A DNA stretch of 12,933 bases, from assembly GCA_944385195.1 (NCBI GenBank), contig CALWWH010000162.1:1-12933 (forward strand). Reading direction: 5' to 3'. Of the stretch, positions 7,300 through 12,933 are shown in pieces. This DNA is from an uncultured Oscillospiraceae bacterium. Lineage in GTDB: Bacteria > Bacillota > Clostridia > Oscillospirales > Oscillospiraceae. A model generated the notes under the pieces. That model made no database searches. It had not been told where the DNA came from and saw only the letters and a program-made list of their open reading frames with translations. Position 1 is the first letter of the stretch. Every line of letters starts with the position of its first letter. Both the position numbers and the translations under genes were made by a program.

Positions 7300-7314
7300 T
7301 CTCCGGCCCGGAGA
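7300..7314. promoter_or_regulatory. Candidate operator palindrome between divergent promoters
   Basis: TCTCCGG-C-CCGGAGA is a perfect 15-bp inverted repeat (7 + 1 + 7). It lies between the -35 boxes of the two divergent promoters (10 bp from the minus -35, 8 bp from the plus -35). This is where an autoregulating repressor could act on both genes at once. The S24-type repressor encoded next door is the obvious candidate binder, by position only. Confidence 0.5.
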
Positions 7315-7321
7315 GCATGAC

Positions 7322-7350
7322 TTGCTATTTTATCCGGAATATGATATACT
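7322..7350 (+). promoter_or_regulatory. Extended -10 promoter of the S24 repressor operon
   Basis: TGATATACT gives an extended -10 with TATACT at 7345-7350. TTGCTA at 7322-7327 lies exactly 17 bp upstream and matches four of six -35 bases. The Shine-Dalgarno AGGTGAT (7360-7366) follows, 5 nt before the ATG at 7372, so the leader is only about 15 nt long. Confidence 0.75.
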
Positions 7351-7371
7351 GAGCAGGCGAGGTGATCGGAC

Positions 7372-8055
7372 ATGAAAAACATCGGGCAGACGCTCCTGCG
7401 CCTGCGGACGGAGCAGAATCTCAGTCAGCGGGAGCTGGCGGCGCTGCTGGCCCGCGACGGCGTCCACGTGACCAATCAGGCCGTGAGCAAGTGGGAGAAC
7501 AACGTCACCCAGCCCAATACCAGGCAGTTTCTGGCCCTGCTGCGGGCGCTGAAGGTCCGCGACGCCGTGGCGGTCTTTACAGGCACCCCGCCGGCGGACC
7601 CGCTGGAGGGCTTCAACGCCGAGGGCCGGGCCAAGGTGCGCTCGTACATCGACGATCTGGCGGCCACGGGCCGCTACCGGGCGGCGGCCAGCCTCCGCCG
7701 CCTGCCCCTGTACCGCCTGGCGGCCAGCGCCGGCACGGGCCAATTTCTGGACCAGTCCGAGGCCGAGCTGGTCCCCGTGGGGGAGGAGGTGCCCGCGGCG
7801 GCGGAGTTTGGCGTCCGCCTGGCCGGCGACTCCATGGAGCCGCGCTACCACGACGGCCAGGTGGTCTGGGTGCAGCGGCAGGAGAGCCTCCGCAGCGGCG
7901 AGATCGGCATCTTCCTCTACGATGACTGCGCCTACTGTAAGCTCCTGTCCCTGGACGCTCAGGGGGCAAGGCTGCTGTCTCTCAACCCAGCCTATGCGCC
8001 CATCGTCCTGCGGGAGGATGAAACCCTGACGGTCTTCGGACGCGTGGTGAGCTGA
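7372..8055 (+). CDS. CI/LexA-type repressor: XRE helix-turn-helix plus peptidase S24
   Basis: 227 residues, complete. Residues about 4-60 form an XRE helix-turn-helix (IGQTLLRLRTEQNLSQRELA, recognition region VTNQAVSKWENN). A linker precedes a LexA/CI-type S24 autoprotease: a candidate cleavage bond Ala120-Gly121 in LAASAGTGQF, the catalytic Ser154 in AGDSMEP, and the general-base Lys190 in DDCAYCKLL. All elements for self-cleavage are in place. In this family the dimer represses until RecA filaments (or another signal) trigger cleavage. It is not LexA itself, whose N-terminal winged helix differs. The ATG follows AGGTGAT by 5 nt. The gene leads an operon with the acyltransferase (2-nt gap) and faces the methyltransferase-like gene. 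No phage genes accompany it. Confidence 0.9.
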   Translation: MKNIGQTLLRLRTEQNLSQRELAALLARDGVHVTNQAVSKWENNVTQPNTRQFLALLRALKVRDAVAVFTGTPPADPLEGFNAEGRAKVRSYIDDLAATGRYRAAASLRRLPLYRLAASAGTGQFLDQSEAELVPVGEEVPAAAEFGVRLAGDSMEPRYHDGQVVWVQRQESLRSGEIGIFLYDDCAYCKLLSLDAQGARLLSLNPAYAPIVLREDETLTVFGRVVS

Positions 8056-8057
8056 GT

Positions 8058-9125
8058 ATGGAACAAAAACACATCGCCCAGGCCCCCCGCCGGGGGGATT
8101 TGAGCATCTGCAATCTGATCTTCTGCGCCATGGTCCTGCTGCTGCATCTGTGTTCGGATACCGTTGCCTATGCCGAGCCTGGGACGGCCTTTTACATCCC
8201 GGTGTTCTGCCTGTGGAAGCTGTGCTCTGTGGCCGTCTATGGCTTCGTGTTCCTGGCGGGCCTCAAGGGCTTCATCGGCCGCCGCCGCCCCATCGGAGAG
8301 TATTACCGCCGCCGGGTGACGGCAATCCTGCTGCCCTATGTGGTCTGGTCGGTGCTCTACTACCTCTTCCGCGCCTGGCTGGGCGGCAATGCGCCGAGCC
8401 TGGGCGGCTTGGGGCAGAGCCTCCTGCTGGGCAGCGCCGCGGCGCACCTATACTACGTGATCGCCATCATGCAGTTTTACCTGCTCATGCCCCTGTGGCG
8501 AAAGATGGCCGACAAGCTCCCGCCGGTCATCCTCCTGCCGGTGCTGGCGGCGCTCTCGACCCTGCTGCCGGACCTGATGGCCCGCGTCTGGTCGCGCCTG
8601 CTGCCCCAGGTCCCCGTATATCTCGACCGCTTCTTCCTGAGCTATATCTTCGTCTGGGTGGCCGGCTGCTACGCCGGGGCCAACTATGAGCAGTTCCATG
8701 TCCTGCTGCGCCGCTGCCGCTGGCCGCTGCGCATCGCAACCTTTAGCCTGCTGCCGCTGTACCTGTACTTCAGCTATCAGAATTATGTCAACCTACAGTG
8801 GTACGGCTTCATGACCTCCATGCAGCAGTACTTCGTCCTGCTGGGCATCGCGGCGGTGATGACCTACGGCCACCGGGGCGCAAATCTCATGCGCTTTCGG
8901 CTGCTGCAAGCCCTGGATCGGGCCAGCTACCAGATCTACCTGAGCCATATGGCGCCGCTGCTGGCTGCGCCGGCGATCCTAAGCCGCCTGGGCGTTACAG
9001 CCGCCGCGCCGCAGCTGCTGCTGCGGACGGTGATCGTCCTGGTGCCGACCCTGGGGGGCTGCCTGCTGTGGCAGTACCTGCGCGGGCGCTTGGAGGCCCG
9101 GCGGCCCTGCGCAGACGGCCGCTAG
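8058..9125 (+). CDS. Integral-membrane acyltransferase 3 family protein
   Basis: 355 residues, almost entirely hydrophobic, with about ten membrane segments (first near 17-34; others near 45-66, 82-100, 118-138, 187-205 and on to 325-343). Family marks are the His in the first segment (LLLHL, His30), the VFLAGLKGF segment, and the basic loop RRRVTAILLPYVVWS. Acyltransferase-3 proteins move acetyl or other acyl groups across the membrane onto wall polymers, exopolysaccharide or lipids. The acceptor cannot be told here. The ATG is 2 nt after the repressor stop, with GGTGAG (8046-8051) as ribosome binding site inside the end of that gene, so the two are co-transcribed and probably coupled. A terminator follows at 9142. 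This places an envelope-modifying enzyme under a self-cleaving-type repressor. Confidence 0.85.
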   Translation: MEQKHIAQAPRRGDLSICNLIFCAMVLLLHLCSDTVAYAEPGTAFYIPVFCLWKLCSVAVYGFVFLAGLKGFIGRRRPIGEYYRRRVTAILLPYVVWSVLYYLFRAWLGGNAPSLGGLGQSLLLGSAAAHLYYVIAIMQFYLLMPLWRKMADKLPPVILLPVLAALSTLLPDLMARVWSRLLPQVPVYLDRFFLSYIFVWVAGCYAGANYEQFHVLLRRCRWPLRIATFSLLPLYLYFSYQNYVNLQWYGFMTSMQQYFVLLGIAAVMTYGHRGANLMRFRLLQALDRASYQIYLSHMAPLLAAPAILSRLGVTAAAPQLLLRTVIVLVPTLGGCLLWQYLRGRLEARRPCADGR

Positions 9126-9141
9126 GGGCCGGCCTTTAGAA

Positions 9142-9177
9142 AAAACCCGGTGCATGCCAACAGCTGCGCCGGGTTTT
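9142..9177 (+). terminator. Intrinsic terminator of the repressor-acyltransferase operon
   Basis: AAAACCCGG (9142-9150) and CCGGGTTTT (9169-9177) are perfect 9-bp arms; GCA/TGC inside the loop can extend the stem. The right arm ends in a T-run. It begins 16 nt after the acyltransferase stop. Confidence 0.88.
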
Positions 9178-9209
9178 GCTGTGGCTCCGGGCTGGGAAAT
9201 ATTGGCCCA

Positions 9210-9224
9210 GACCCGGTCCGGGTC
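9210..9224. repeat. 15-bp palindrome GACCCGG-T-CCGGGTC
   Basis: A perfect 7 + 1 + 7 inverted repeat 33 nt past the acyltransferase terminator. It has the same CCGG-N-CCGG core as the candidate operator at 7300-7314. A looser extension (TTGGCCCA on the left, AGGCAA on the right) is visible. No T-run follows. It may be an operator, a hairpin, or a protein-binding site. Confidence 0.5.
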
Positions 9225-9295
9225 AGGCAAGGGGGAGGCCAAGCGGCCGGATCCTCGCGCAGCGCTCGCAGAACCACGCCAAAAAGCACAATCGA

Positions 9296-9326
9296 ATGTC
9301 CCCTTTTAACAGTCAAATTGGGACAT
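9296..9326. repeat. Inverted repeat ATGTCCC ... GGGACAT
   Basis: Perfect 7-bp arms at 9296-9302 and 9320-9326, with a 17-nt AT-rich spacer, upstream of the operator-like array and promoter of the oxidoreductase. A related CTGTCC/GGACAG repeat occurs at 12799-12818. Confidence 0.45.
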
Positions 9327-9335
9327 CCTCCATAT

Positions 9336-9368
9336 AAAACGTTTTTAAAACGATTCTGAAACGGTTTT
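9336..9368 (+). promoter_or_regulatory. Three AAACGNTT operator-like sites at 11-bp spacing
   Basis: AAACGTTT (9337-9344), AAACGATT (9348-9355) and AAACGGTT (9359-9366) start exactly 11 bp apart, and the first lies inside the palindrome AAAACGTTTT (9336-9345). Each fits the AANCGNTT core of LacI/GalR-family operators. They end about 30 nt before the -35 box. They do not fit a full CcpA cre site because the spacing to the TG is one base short. A LacI-family regulator, or another factor binding one face of the helix, is the likely reader. Confidence 0.55.
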
Positions 9369-9398
9369 TTACAGCCTTGGATTTGTGAAAAAAAGCTG

Positions 9399-9427
9399 TT
9401 GCACTGCCACCCTTGAACAGGTATACT
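9399..9427 (+). promoter_or_regulatory. Promoter of the Gfo/Idh-family gene
   Basis: TTGCAC (9399-9404), a 17-bp spacer and TATACT (9422-9427); a second overlapping TATACT is at 9427-9432. The start is expected near 9434-9439, giving a leader of about 55 nt. The same TTGCAC-17-bp arrangement recurs before the last gene of the window. Confidence 0.65.
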
Positions 9428-9491
9428 ATACTCAGTCCCGTTTGGATGCGGGAGCGTGTCTAAATTATTTATTTGCAAGGAGTAATGAGAT

Positions 9492-10613
9492 ATGAGCAAG
9501 AAACCCATGAAGATCGCCATCCTGGGCTGCGGCGGGATGGGCAGCGGCCACGCCCGCGCCATCGGCGGCCAGGGCAGCTACACCGATCAGCTGAGCTACG
9601 ACGCCTTCCAGCAGGGCCAGGTGGAGATCACCAATCTGGCTGAGAAGCTGGTTTTGGCCGGTGTGTACGACATCGACCCCGTCCGCAGCCAGTGGGCCGC
9701 CGACTCCGGCTTCCACAACTACAAGGACTATGACGACATGCTGGCCGACCCCGAGGTCGACATCATCCTCATTGCCCTGCCCAACCACCTGCACAAGGAC
9801 GCCGCCATCCGCGCCATGCGGGCCGGCAAGCACGTGCTGTGCGAGAAACCCGTCATGATGAACAGCCAGGACCTGATTGACGTCATGGAAGTGGCCAAGC
9901 AGACCGGCAAGGTCTTCTATCCCCGCCAGAACCGCCGCTGGGACAAGGACTTCCTGACCATTAAGAAGATCTACGACGAGGGGATGCTGGGCCAGACCTT
10001 CAACGTCGAGTGCCGCATCATGGGCTCCCGCGGCATCCCGGGCGACTGGCGCGGGGTCAAGGAGTACGGCGGCGGCATGATGCTCGACTGGGGCGTGCAC
10101 ATCCTCGACCGCATCCTGATGATGATCCCCGAGAAGGTCAAGCACGTCTTCTGCGCCAGCTACTATATCACCAACAAAGAGTGCGAGGACAACTTCAAGA
10201 TCCACCTGACCTTCGAGAGCGGCATCACCGCCGTCATGGAAGTCGCCACCTGCCACTTTATCAACCTGCCCCTGTGGTATATGGCCGGCACCAACGGCAC
10301 CGCGGTCATCAACAGCTGGGACTGCGACGGCAAGATCATGAAGCTGACCTCCTGGGAGGATAAGGACGCCACGCCCATCCTGGCCGGCGAGGGCCTGACC
10401 AAGACCATGGCCCCCCGCGCCAAGAACACCGTCCAGGAGCTGCCGCTGCCGGAGGTCGTCGTCGACCGCAACGCGCTGTACACCAACCTGGTCGACACCA
10501 TCAACGGCGAGGCCGAGCAGATCGTCACCGCCGAGCAGGCCCTGCGCTGCCTGCGGCTGATGGAGGCCTGCTTCGAGTCCGCCGAGAAGCACTGCGTCAT
10601 CGACTTTGAATAA
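9492..10613 (+). CDS. Gfo/Idh/MocA-family NAD(P)-dependent oxidoreductase
   Basis: 373 residues, probably a cytoplasmic sugar or cyclitol dehydrogenase. The N-terminal Rossmann domain has IAILGCGGMGSGH (8-20) and an acidic end of strand 2 (VYDID, 58-62). EKP at 118-120 carries the family's catalytic-type Lys119. The C-terminal substrate domain has GGGMMLDWGVH (193-203) with the usual Asp199 and His203. About 20 extra residues (roughly 25-50) sit between the first helix and strand 2, which is unusual. The substrate cannot be read from sequence. The ATG follows AAGGAG by 9 nt. It is a single-gene unit, with a promoter and AAACGNTT array upstream and a terminator just after the stop. The array suggests sugar-responsive control, by inference. 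Confidence 0.9.
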   Translation: MSKKPMKIAILGCGGMGSGHARAIGGQGSYTDQLSYDAFQQGQVEITNLAEKLVLAGVYDIDPVRSQWAADSGFHNYKDYDDMLADPEVDIILIALPNHLHKDAAIRAMRAGKHVLCEKPVMMNSQDLIDVMEVAKQTGKVFYPRQNRRWDKDFLTIKKIYDEGMLGQTFNVECRIMGSRGIPGDWRGVKEYGGGMMLDWGVHILDRILMMIPEKVKHVFCASYYITNKECEDNFKIHLTFESGITAVMEVATCHFINLPLWYMAGTNGTAVINSWDCDGKIMKLTSWEDKDATPILAGEGLTKTMAPRAKNTVQELPLPEVVVDRNALYTNLVDTINGEAEQIVTAEQALRCLRLMEACFESAEKHCVIDFE

Positions 10614-10618
10614 TCCAG

Positions 10619-10652
10619 GCCCGCCCCGGATAGAGAGCCGGGGCGGGCTTTT
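10619..10652 (+). terminator. Intrinsic terminator after the oxidoreductase
   Basis: GCCCGCCCCGG (10619-10629) and CCGGGGCGGGC (10638-10648) form a perfect 11-bp GC-rich stem with an 8-nt loop, followed by TTTT (10649-10652). It begins 6 nt after the stop. Confidence 0.95.
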
Positions 10653-10689
10653 GCGCCCGGGCGATGGGACCAATTTCGACGGGTTTTTG

Positions 10690-10718
10690 TTGACGAAATG
10701 AAAAAAATGGGTTATAAT
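10690..10718 (+). promoter_or_regulatory. Near-consensus sigma-A promoter of glgB
   Basis: TTGACG (10690-10695) matches five of six -35 bases, the spacer is 17 bp, and the -10 is a perfect TATAAT (10713-10718). The start falls near 10725. AGGAGG (10739-10744) lies 6 nt before the glgB ATG. This is the strongest promoter by sequence in the window. Confidence 0.9.
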
Positions 10719-10750
10719 GGTAGCCAAAATGTAAGATCAGGAGGCGCGAC

Positions 10751-12757
10751 ATGGAAGAGTTTGTGTCGTCATATGACAGATATTTATTTGCCCAGGGGAC
10801 CCATTATGAGATCTATGAGAAGCTGGGTGCCCATGTATGTGAGCTGGACGGGGTGCAGGGCACCCACTTCGCCGTCTGGGCGCCCAACGCCCGGGCTGTG
10901 AGCCTGCTCTGTGGCCGCAGCGACTGGCAGGCCGACCGCATCTCTCTGTACCGGTTGGGGGAGGAGGGCGTGTGGGCCGCCTTCGTGCCGGGGATGGGCG
11001 AGGGCGAGCTATACAAGTTCGGCATCCGCGGCAAGGACGGGCAGTTTTATGAGAAGTCCGACCCCTACGGCTTTGCCATGGAGCTGCGGCCCGCGACGGC
11101 CTCCATCGTCACCACCCTGCGCCATGAGTGGCACGACCAGGCCTGGCAGGAGGCGCAGACGCTGGAGGACGGGGTGGTTAAGCCCGTTAGCATCTACGAA
11201 GTACATCTGGGCTCCTGGAAAAAGGACTATGCCCTCAACGAGGACGGCTTTCTCAACTACCGCCGCCTGGCCCACGAGCTGGCCGAGTATGTCAACTACA
11301 TGGGCTACACCCATGTGGAGCTCATGGGCATCGCCGAGCACCCCTTCGACGGCTCCTGGGGCTATCAGGTCACCGGCTACTACGCCCCCACCGCCCGCTA
11401 CGGCAGCCCGGAGGACTTTGCCTACCTGGTGGACCACCTGCACCAGCAGGGCATCGGCGTGATTTTAGACTGGGTGCCCTGCCACTTCCCTCGGGACGGC
11501 GCGGGCCTGAGCTGGTTCGACGGGGCGCCGCTGTATGAGTACGCCGACACCCGCCGGGGCGAGCACCCGGAGTGGGGCACCAAGTTCTTCGACCTGGGAA
11601 GGCCCGAGGTCAGCAACTTCCCGCTGGCCAACGCGCTGTTCTGGATCGAGAAATACCACGTCGACGGCCTGCGGGCCGACGCCGTCGCCTTTATGCTCTA
11701 CCGGGGCTACGGCCGGGCCGAGGGCACCTGGGAGCTCAACGAGAAGGGCACCGACGAGAACCTGGAGTCGATGGAGTTTTTCCGCCACCTGGGCAGCATC
11801 CTGCGCCGCCGCGCGAGCCATGCCATGCTCATCGCCGAGGACTCCACCATCACCCAGGGCGTCACCACCACCCCCGAGAAGGGCGGCATCGGCTTTACCC
11901 ACAAGTGGAACATGGGCTGGATGCACGATTTTCTGGAGTATCTGGCCCTGGACCCCGTCTACCGCCGCTATCACCACGGACAGATGACCAATACCGTCAG
12001 CTACAGCTTCCAGGAGCAGTTCATCCTGCCGCTGAGCCACGACGAGGTGGTTCACCTGAAAAAGCCGCTGCTGTACAAGATCCCCGGCAATATGGAGGAC
12101 AAGATGGGCTGCCTGAAGACGGCCTACTGCTGGATGATCGGCCACCCGGGCAAGAAGCTGCTCTTCATGGGCCAGGACTTTGCCGAGACCTCGGAGTGGA
12201 TGGAGGACCGGAGCATCGCCTGGCACCTGGCCGACGTGCCCGGGCACCGGGATGTAATGGAGGCCTGGCGGCGGATGCTGCATCTGTACCGCAGCGAGCC
12301 GGCCCTGTGGGACGACCGGCCCGGCACCTTCGAGTGGCTCAACGGGCTGGATGCCAACCGCAGCTGCTTCAGCTTCCTGCGCAAGCCCCGGGGCCGCCAG
12401 GGCGACACCCTGGTCTTTGTGTGCAACTTCACCCCCGTCGAGCGCAGGGACTACGTCACCGGCGTCCCGGCGGCGGGCGAGTATCAGCGAGCCCTGACCA
12501 CCTACCCCGACCAGGACCCCTGGAGCGTCACTGCTGTGCGGGGCCTGACCGACGGCCGGCCGGCCCACCTGGACTTCTGCCTGCGGCCCTATGAGAGCGT
12601 GGTCTTCCGCGCCCCGGCCCTCCATCGCCAGCGGGTGCCGGCGATGCTGGCGGTCAAGGCGGCCCATGGCATCCGGGAGCTGGGCGCCCGGGCCGGCGCC
12701 GGCGGCAAGCGCATCCCCATCACGCAGCCCCGGGTCCGCCGCCCGGCGGTAGAGTAA
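10751..12757 (+). CDS. glgB: 1,4-alpha-glucan (glycogen) branching enzyme
   Basis: Cuts an alpha-1,4 glucan chain and rejoins it through an alpha-1,6 bond, making glycogen branches in the cytoplasm. 668 residues. An N-terminal CBM48-type beta domain (about 30-125, GTHFAVWAPNARAVSL) precedes the GH13 barrel: DWVPCHF at 240-246, the nucleophile Asp310 in DGLRADAVAFMLY, the acid/base Glu363 in LIAEDST, and Asp431 in LPLSHDEVVH. All three catalytic acids are present. The C-terminal beta domain ends near 620 and is followed by about 48 residues rich in Arg, Ala and Gly (GKRIPITQPRVRRPAVE at the end) that most branching enzymes lack. The start is fixed by AGGAGG. The gene has its own promoter and terminator, and no other glycogen gene is in view. 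Confidence 0.96.
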   Translation: MEEFVSSYDRYLFAQGTHYEIYEKLGAHVCELDGVQGTHFAVWAPNARAVSLLCGRSDWQADRISLYRLGEEGVWAAFVPGMGEGELYKFGIRGKDGQFYEKSDPYGFAMELRPATASIVTTLRHEWHDQAWQEAQTLEDGVVKPVSIYEVHLGSWKKDYALNEDGFLNYRRLAHELAEYVNYMGYTHVELMGIAEHPFDGSWGYQVTGYYAPTARYGSPEDFAYLVDHLHQQGIGVILDWVPCHFPRDGAGLSWFDGAPLYEYADTRRGEHPEWGTKFFDLGRPEVSNFPLANALFWIEKYHVDGLRADAVAFMLYRGYGRAEGTWELNEKGTDENLESMEFFRHLGSILRRRASHAMLIAEDSTITQGVTTTPEKGGIGFTHKWNMGWMHDFLEYLALDPVYRRYHHGQMTNTVSYSFQEQFILPLSHDEVVHLKKPLLYKIPGNMEDKMGCLKTAYCWMIGHPGKKLLFMGQDFAETSEWMEDRSIAWHLADVPGHRDVMEAWRRMLHLYRSEPALWDDRPGTFEWLNGLDANRSCFSFLRKPRGRQGDTLVFVCNFTPVERRDYVTGVPAAGEYQRALTTYPDQDPWSVTAVRGLTDGRPAHLDFCLRPYESVVFRAPALHRQRVPAMLAVKAAHGIRELGARAGAGGKRIPITQPRVRRPAVE

Positions 12758-12762
12758 TCCGG

Positions 12763-12796
12763 AAGGCAGCGCCTGCACGAGCAGGCGCTGCCTTTT
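12763..12796 (+). terminator. Intrinsic terminator of glgB
   Basis: AAGGCAGCGCCTGC (12763-12776) and GCAGGCGCTGCCTT (12781-12794) pair perfectly over 14 bp with a 4-nt loop, and a T-run spans 12793-12796. It begins 5 nt after the glgB stop. Confidence 0.96.
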
Positions 12797-12798
12797 GA

Positions 12799-12818
12799 CT
12801 GTCCAAAAGATGGGACAG
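12799..12818. repeat. Inverted repeat CTGTCC ... GGACAG
   Basis: 6-bp arms at 12799-12804 and 12813-12818 with an 8-nt spacer, between the glgB terminator and the next promoter. It resembles the ATGTCCC/GGGACAT repeat at 9296-9326, so it may be a shared protein-binding motif. Weak evidence. Confidence 0.35.
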
Positions 12819-12843
12819 CGGCGCAAAATCGAGTACTTGCGTA

Positions 12844-12872
12844 TTGCACACCGGGGCAATATCCTTTATAAT
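12844..12872 (+). promoter_or_regulatory. Promoter of the partial gene at the right edge
   Basis: TTGCAC (12844-12849), a 17-bp spacer and a perfect TATAAT (12867-12872). The expected start near 12879 leaves a very short leader of about 15 nt containing the ribosome binding site AGGGGG (12881-12886), 7 nt before the ATG. Confidence 0.75.
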
Positions 12873-12893
12873 GAGTACAAAGGGGGCGGACTT

Positions 12894-12933
12894 ATGAACC
12901 AGACGCAGAAGGAGCGGCTCCAGGCGCTGATCC
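12894..12933 (+). CDS. Unknown protein, first 13 codons only (partial)
   Basis: Starts at ATG 12894, 7 nt after AGGGGG, and reads MNQTQKERLQALI before the window ends. It has its own promoter. Too little is present to name a family. It lies after glgB but is separated from it by a strong terminator, so it need not be a glycogen gene. Confidence 0.6.
   Translation, partial: MNQTQKERLQALI

Larger units (their letters stand above)
9178..9491. other. Intergenic control region before the oxidoreductase
   Basis: With the terminator, 366 nt separate the acyltransferase and oxidoreductase genes. Base composition changes from GC-rich (to about 9295) to AT-rich (about 9300-9480). The stretch holds a 15-bp palindrome, a TGTCCC inverted repeat, three AAACGNTT sites at 11-bp spacing, a promoter, and the ribosome binding site AAGGAG (9477-9482) 9 nt before the ATG at 9492. 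I see no convincing coding region or RNA gene in it. Confidence 0.7.

Noticed and set aside
7372..9125. Prophage remnant around the S24 repressor
   Set aside because: No integrase, Cro/antirepressor, structural or lysis genes and no attachment-site repeats are seen; the flanks are ordinary chromosomal genes.
9122..9562. 146-codon minus-strand open frame across the intergenic region
   Set aside because: It overlaps the terminator, the promoter and the start of the oxidoreductase gene, and its sequence has no family features.

Overview
This is a GC-rich bacterial window that reads as ordinary chromosome of a high-GC Firmicute, most likely a gut-type Clostridium relative (Oscillospiraceae/Ruminococcaceae-like). 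The grounds are the prs-pth-mfd gene order, strong AGGAGG-type ribosome binding sites, sigma-A-like promoters (TATAAT/TATACT with TTGnnn -35 boxes), GC-rich intrinsic terminators and a VanW-family cell-wall protein. Taxonomy is inferred from protein style and gene order; no search was run.

Layout. 1-4283 (+): the last codons of a PRPP synthetase (prs), overlapped by peptidyl-tRNA hydrolase (pth), then a 117-nt gap with two hairpins and the transcription-repair coupling factor mfd. 4284-6458 (+): a promoter and a membrane-anchored VanW/PG-binding protein with a repetitive Pro/Gly/Glu tail and an ambiguous start codon. 6485-6531: a bidirectional terminator. 6534-7232 (-): an unrecognised SAM-methyltransferase-fold protein. 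7233-7371: a compact divergent control region with two extended -10 promoters whose -35 boxes flank a palindrome. 7372-9125 (+): a two-gene unit of a CI/LexA-type (XRE + peptidase S24) repressor and an integral-membrane acyltransferase-3 protein. 9126-9491: a terminator, two inverted repeats, a striking array of three AAACGNTT sites at 11-bp spacing, and a promoter. 9492-10613 (+): a Gfo/Idh/MocA-family oxidoreductase with its own terminator. 10690-12796 (+): a near-consensus promoter, glycogen branching enzyme glgB with a basic C-terminal tail, and a perfect 14-bp terminator. 12799-12933: a further promoter and the first 13 codons of an unknown gene.

How it fits together. The left part is housekeeping (nucleotide synthesis, ribosome rescue, DNA repair). 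The middle (6534-9125) looks like a small accessory module: a self-cleaving-type repressor sits between a methyltransferase-like gene and a membrane acyltransferase, and is positioned to control both. The right part holds separately transcribed metabolic genes, each bounded by its own promoter and terminator. Nothing here is a mobile element, CRISPR array or RNA gene. The best candidates for something undescribed are the S24 switch module, the methyltransferase-like protein, and the 11-bp operator array before the oxidoreductase.
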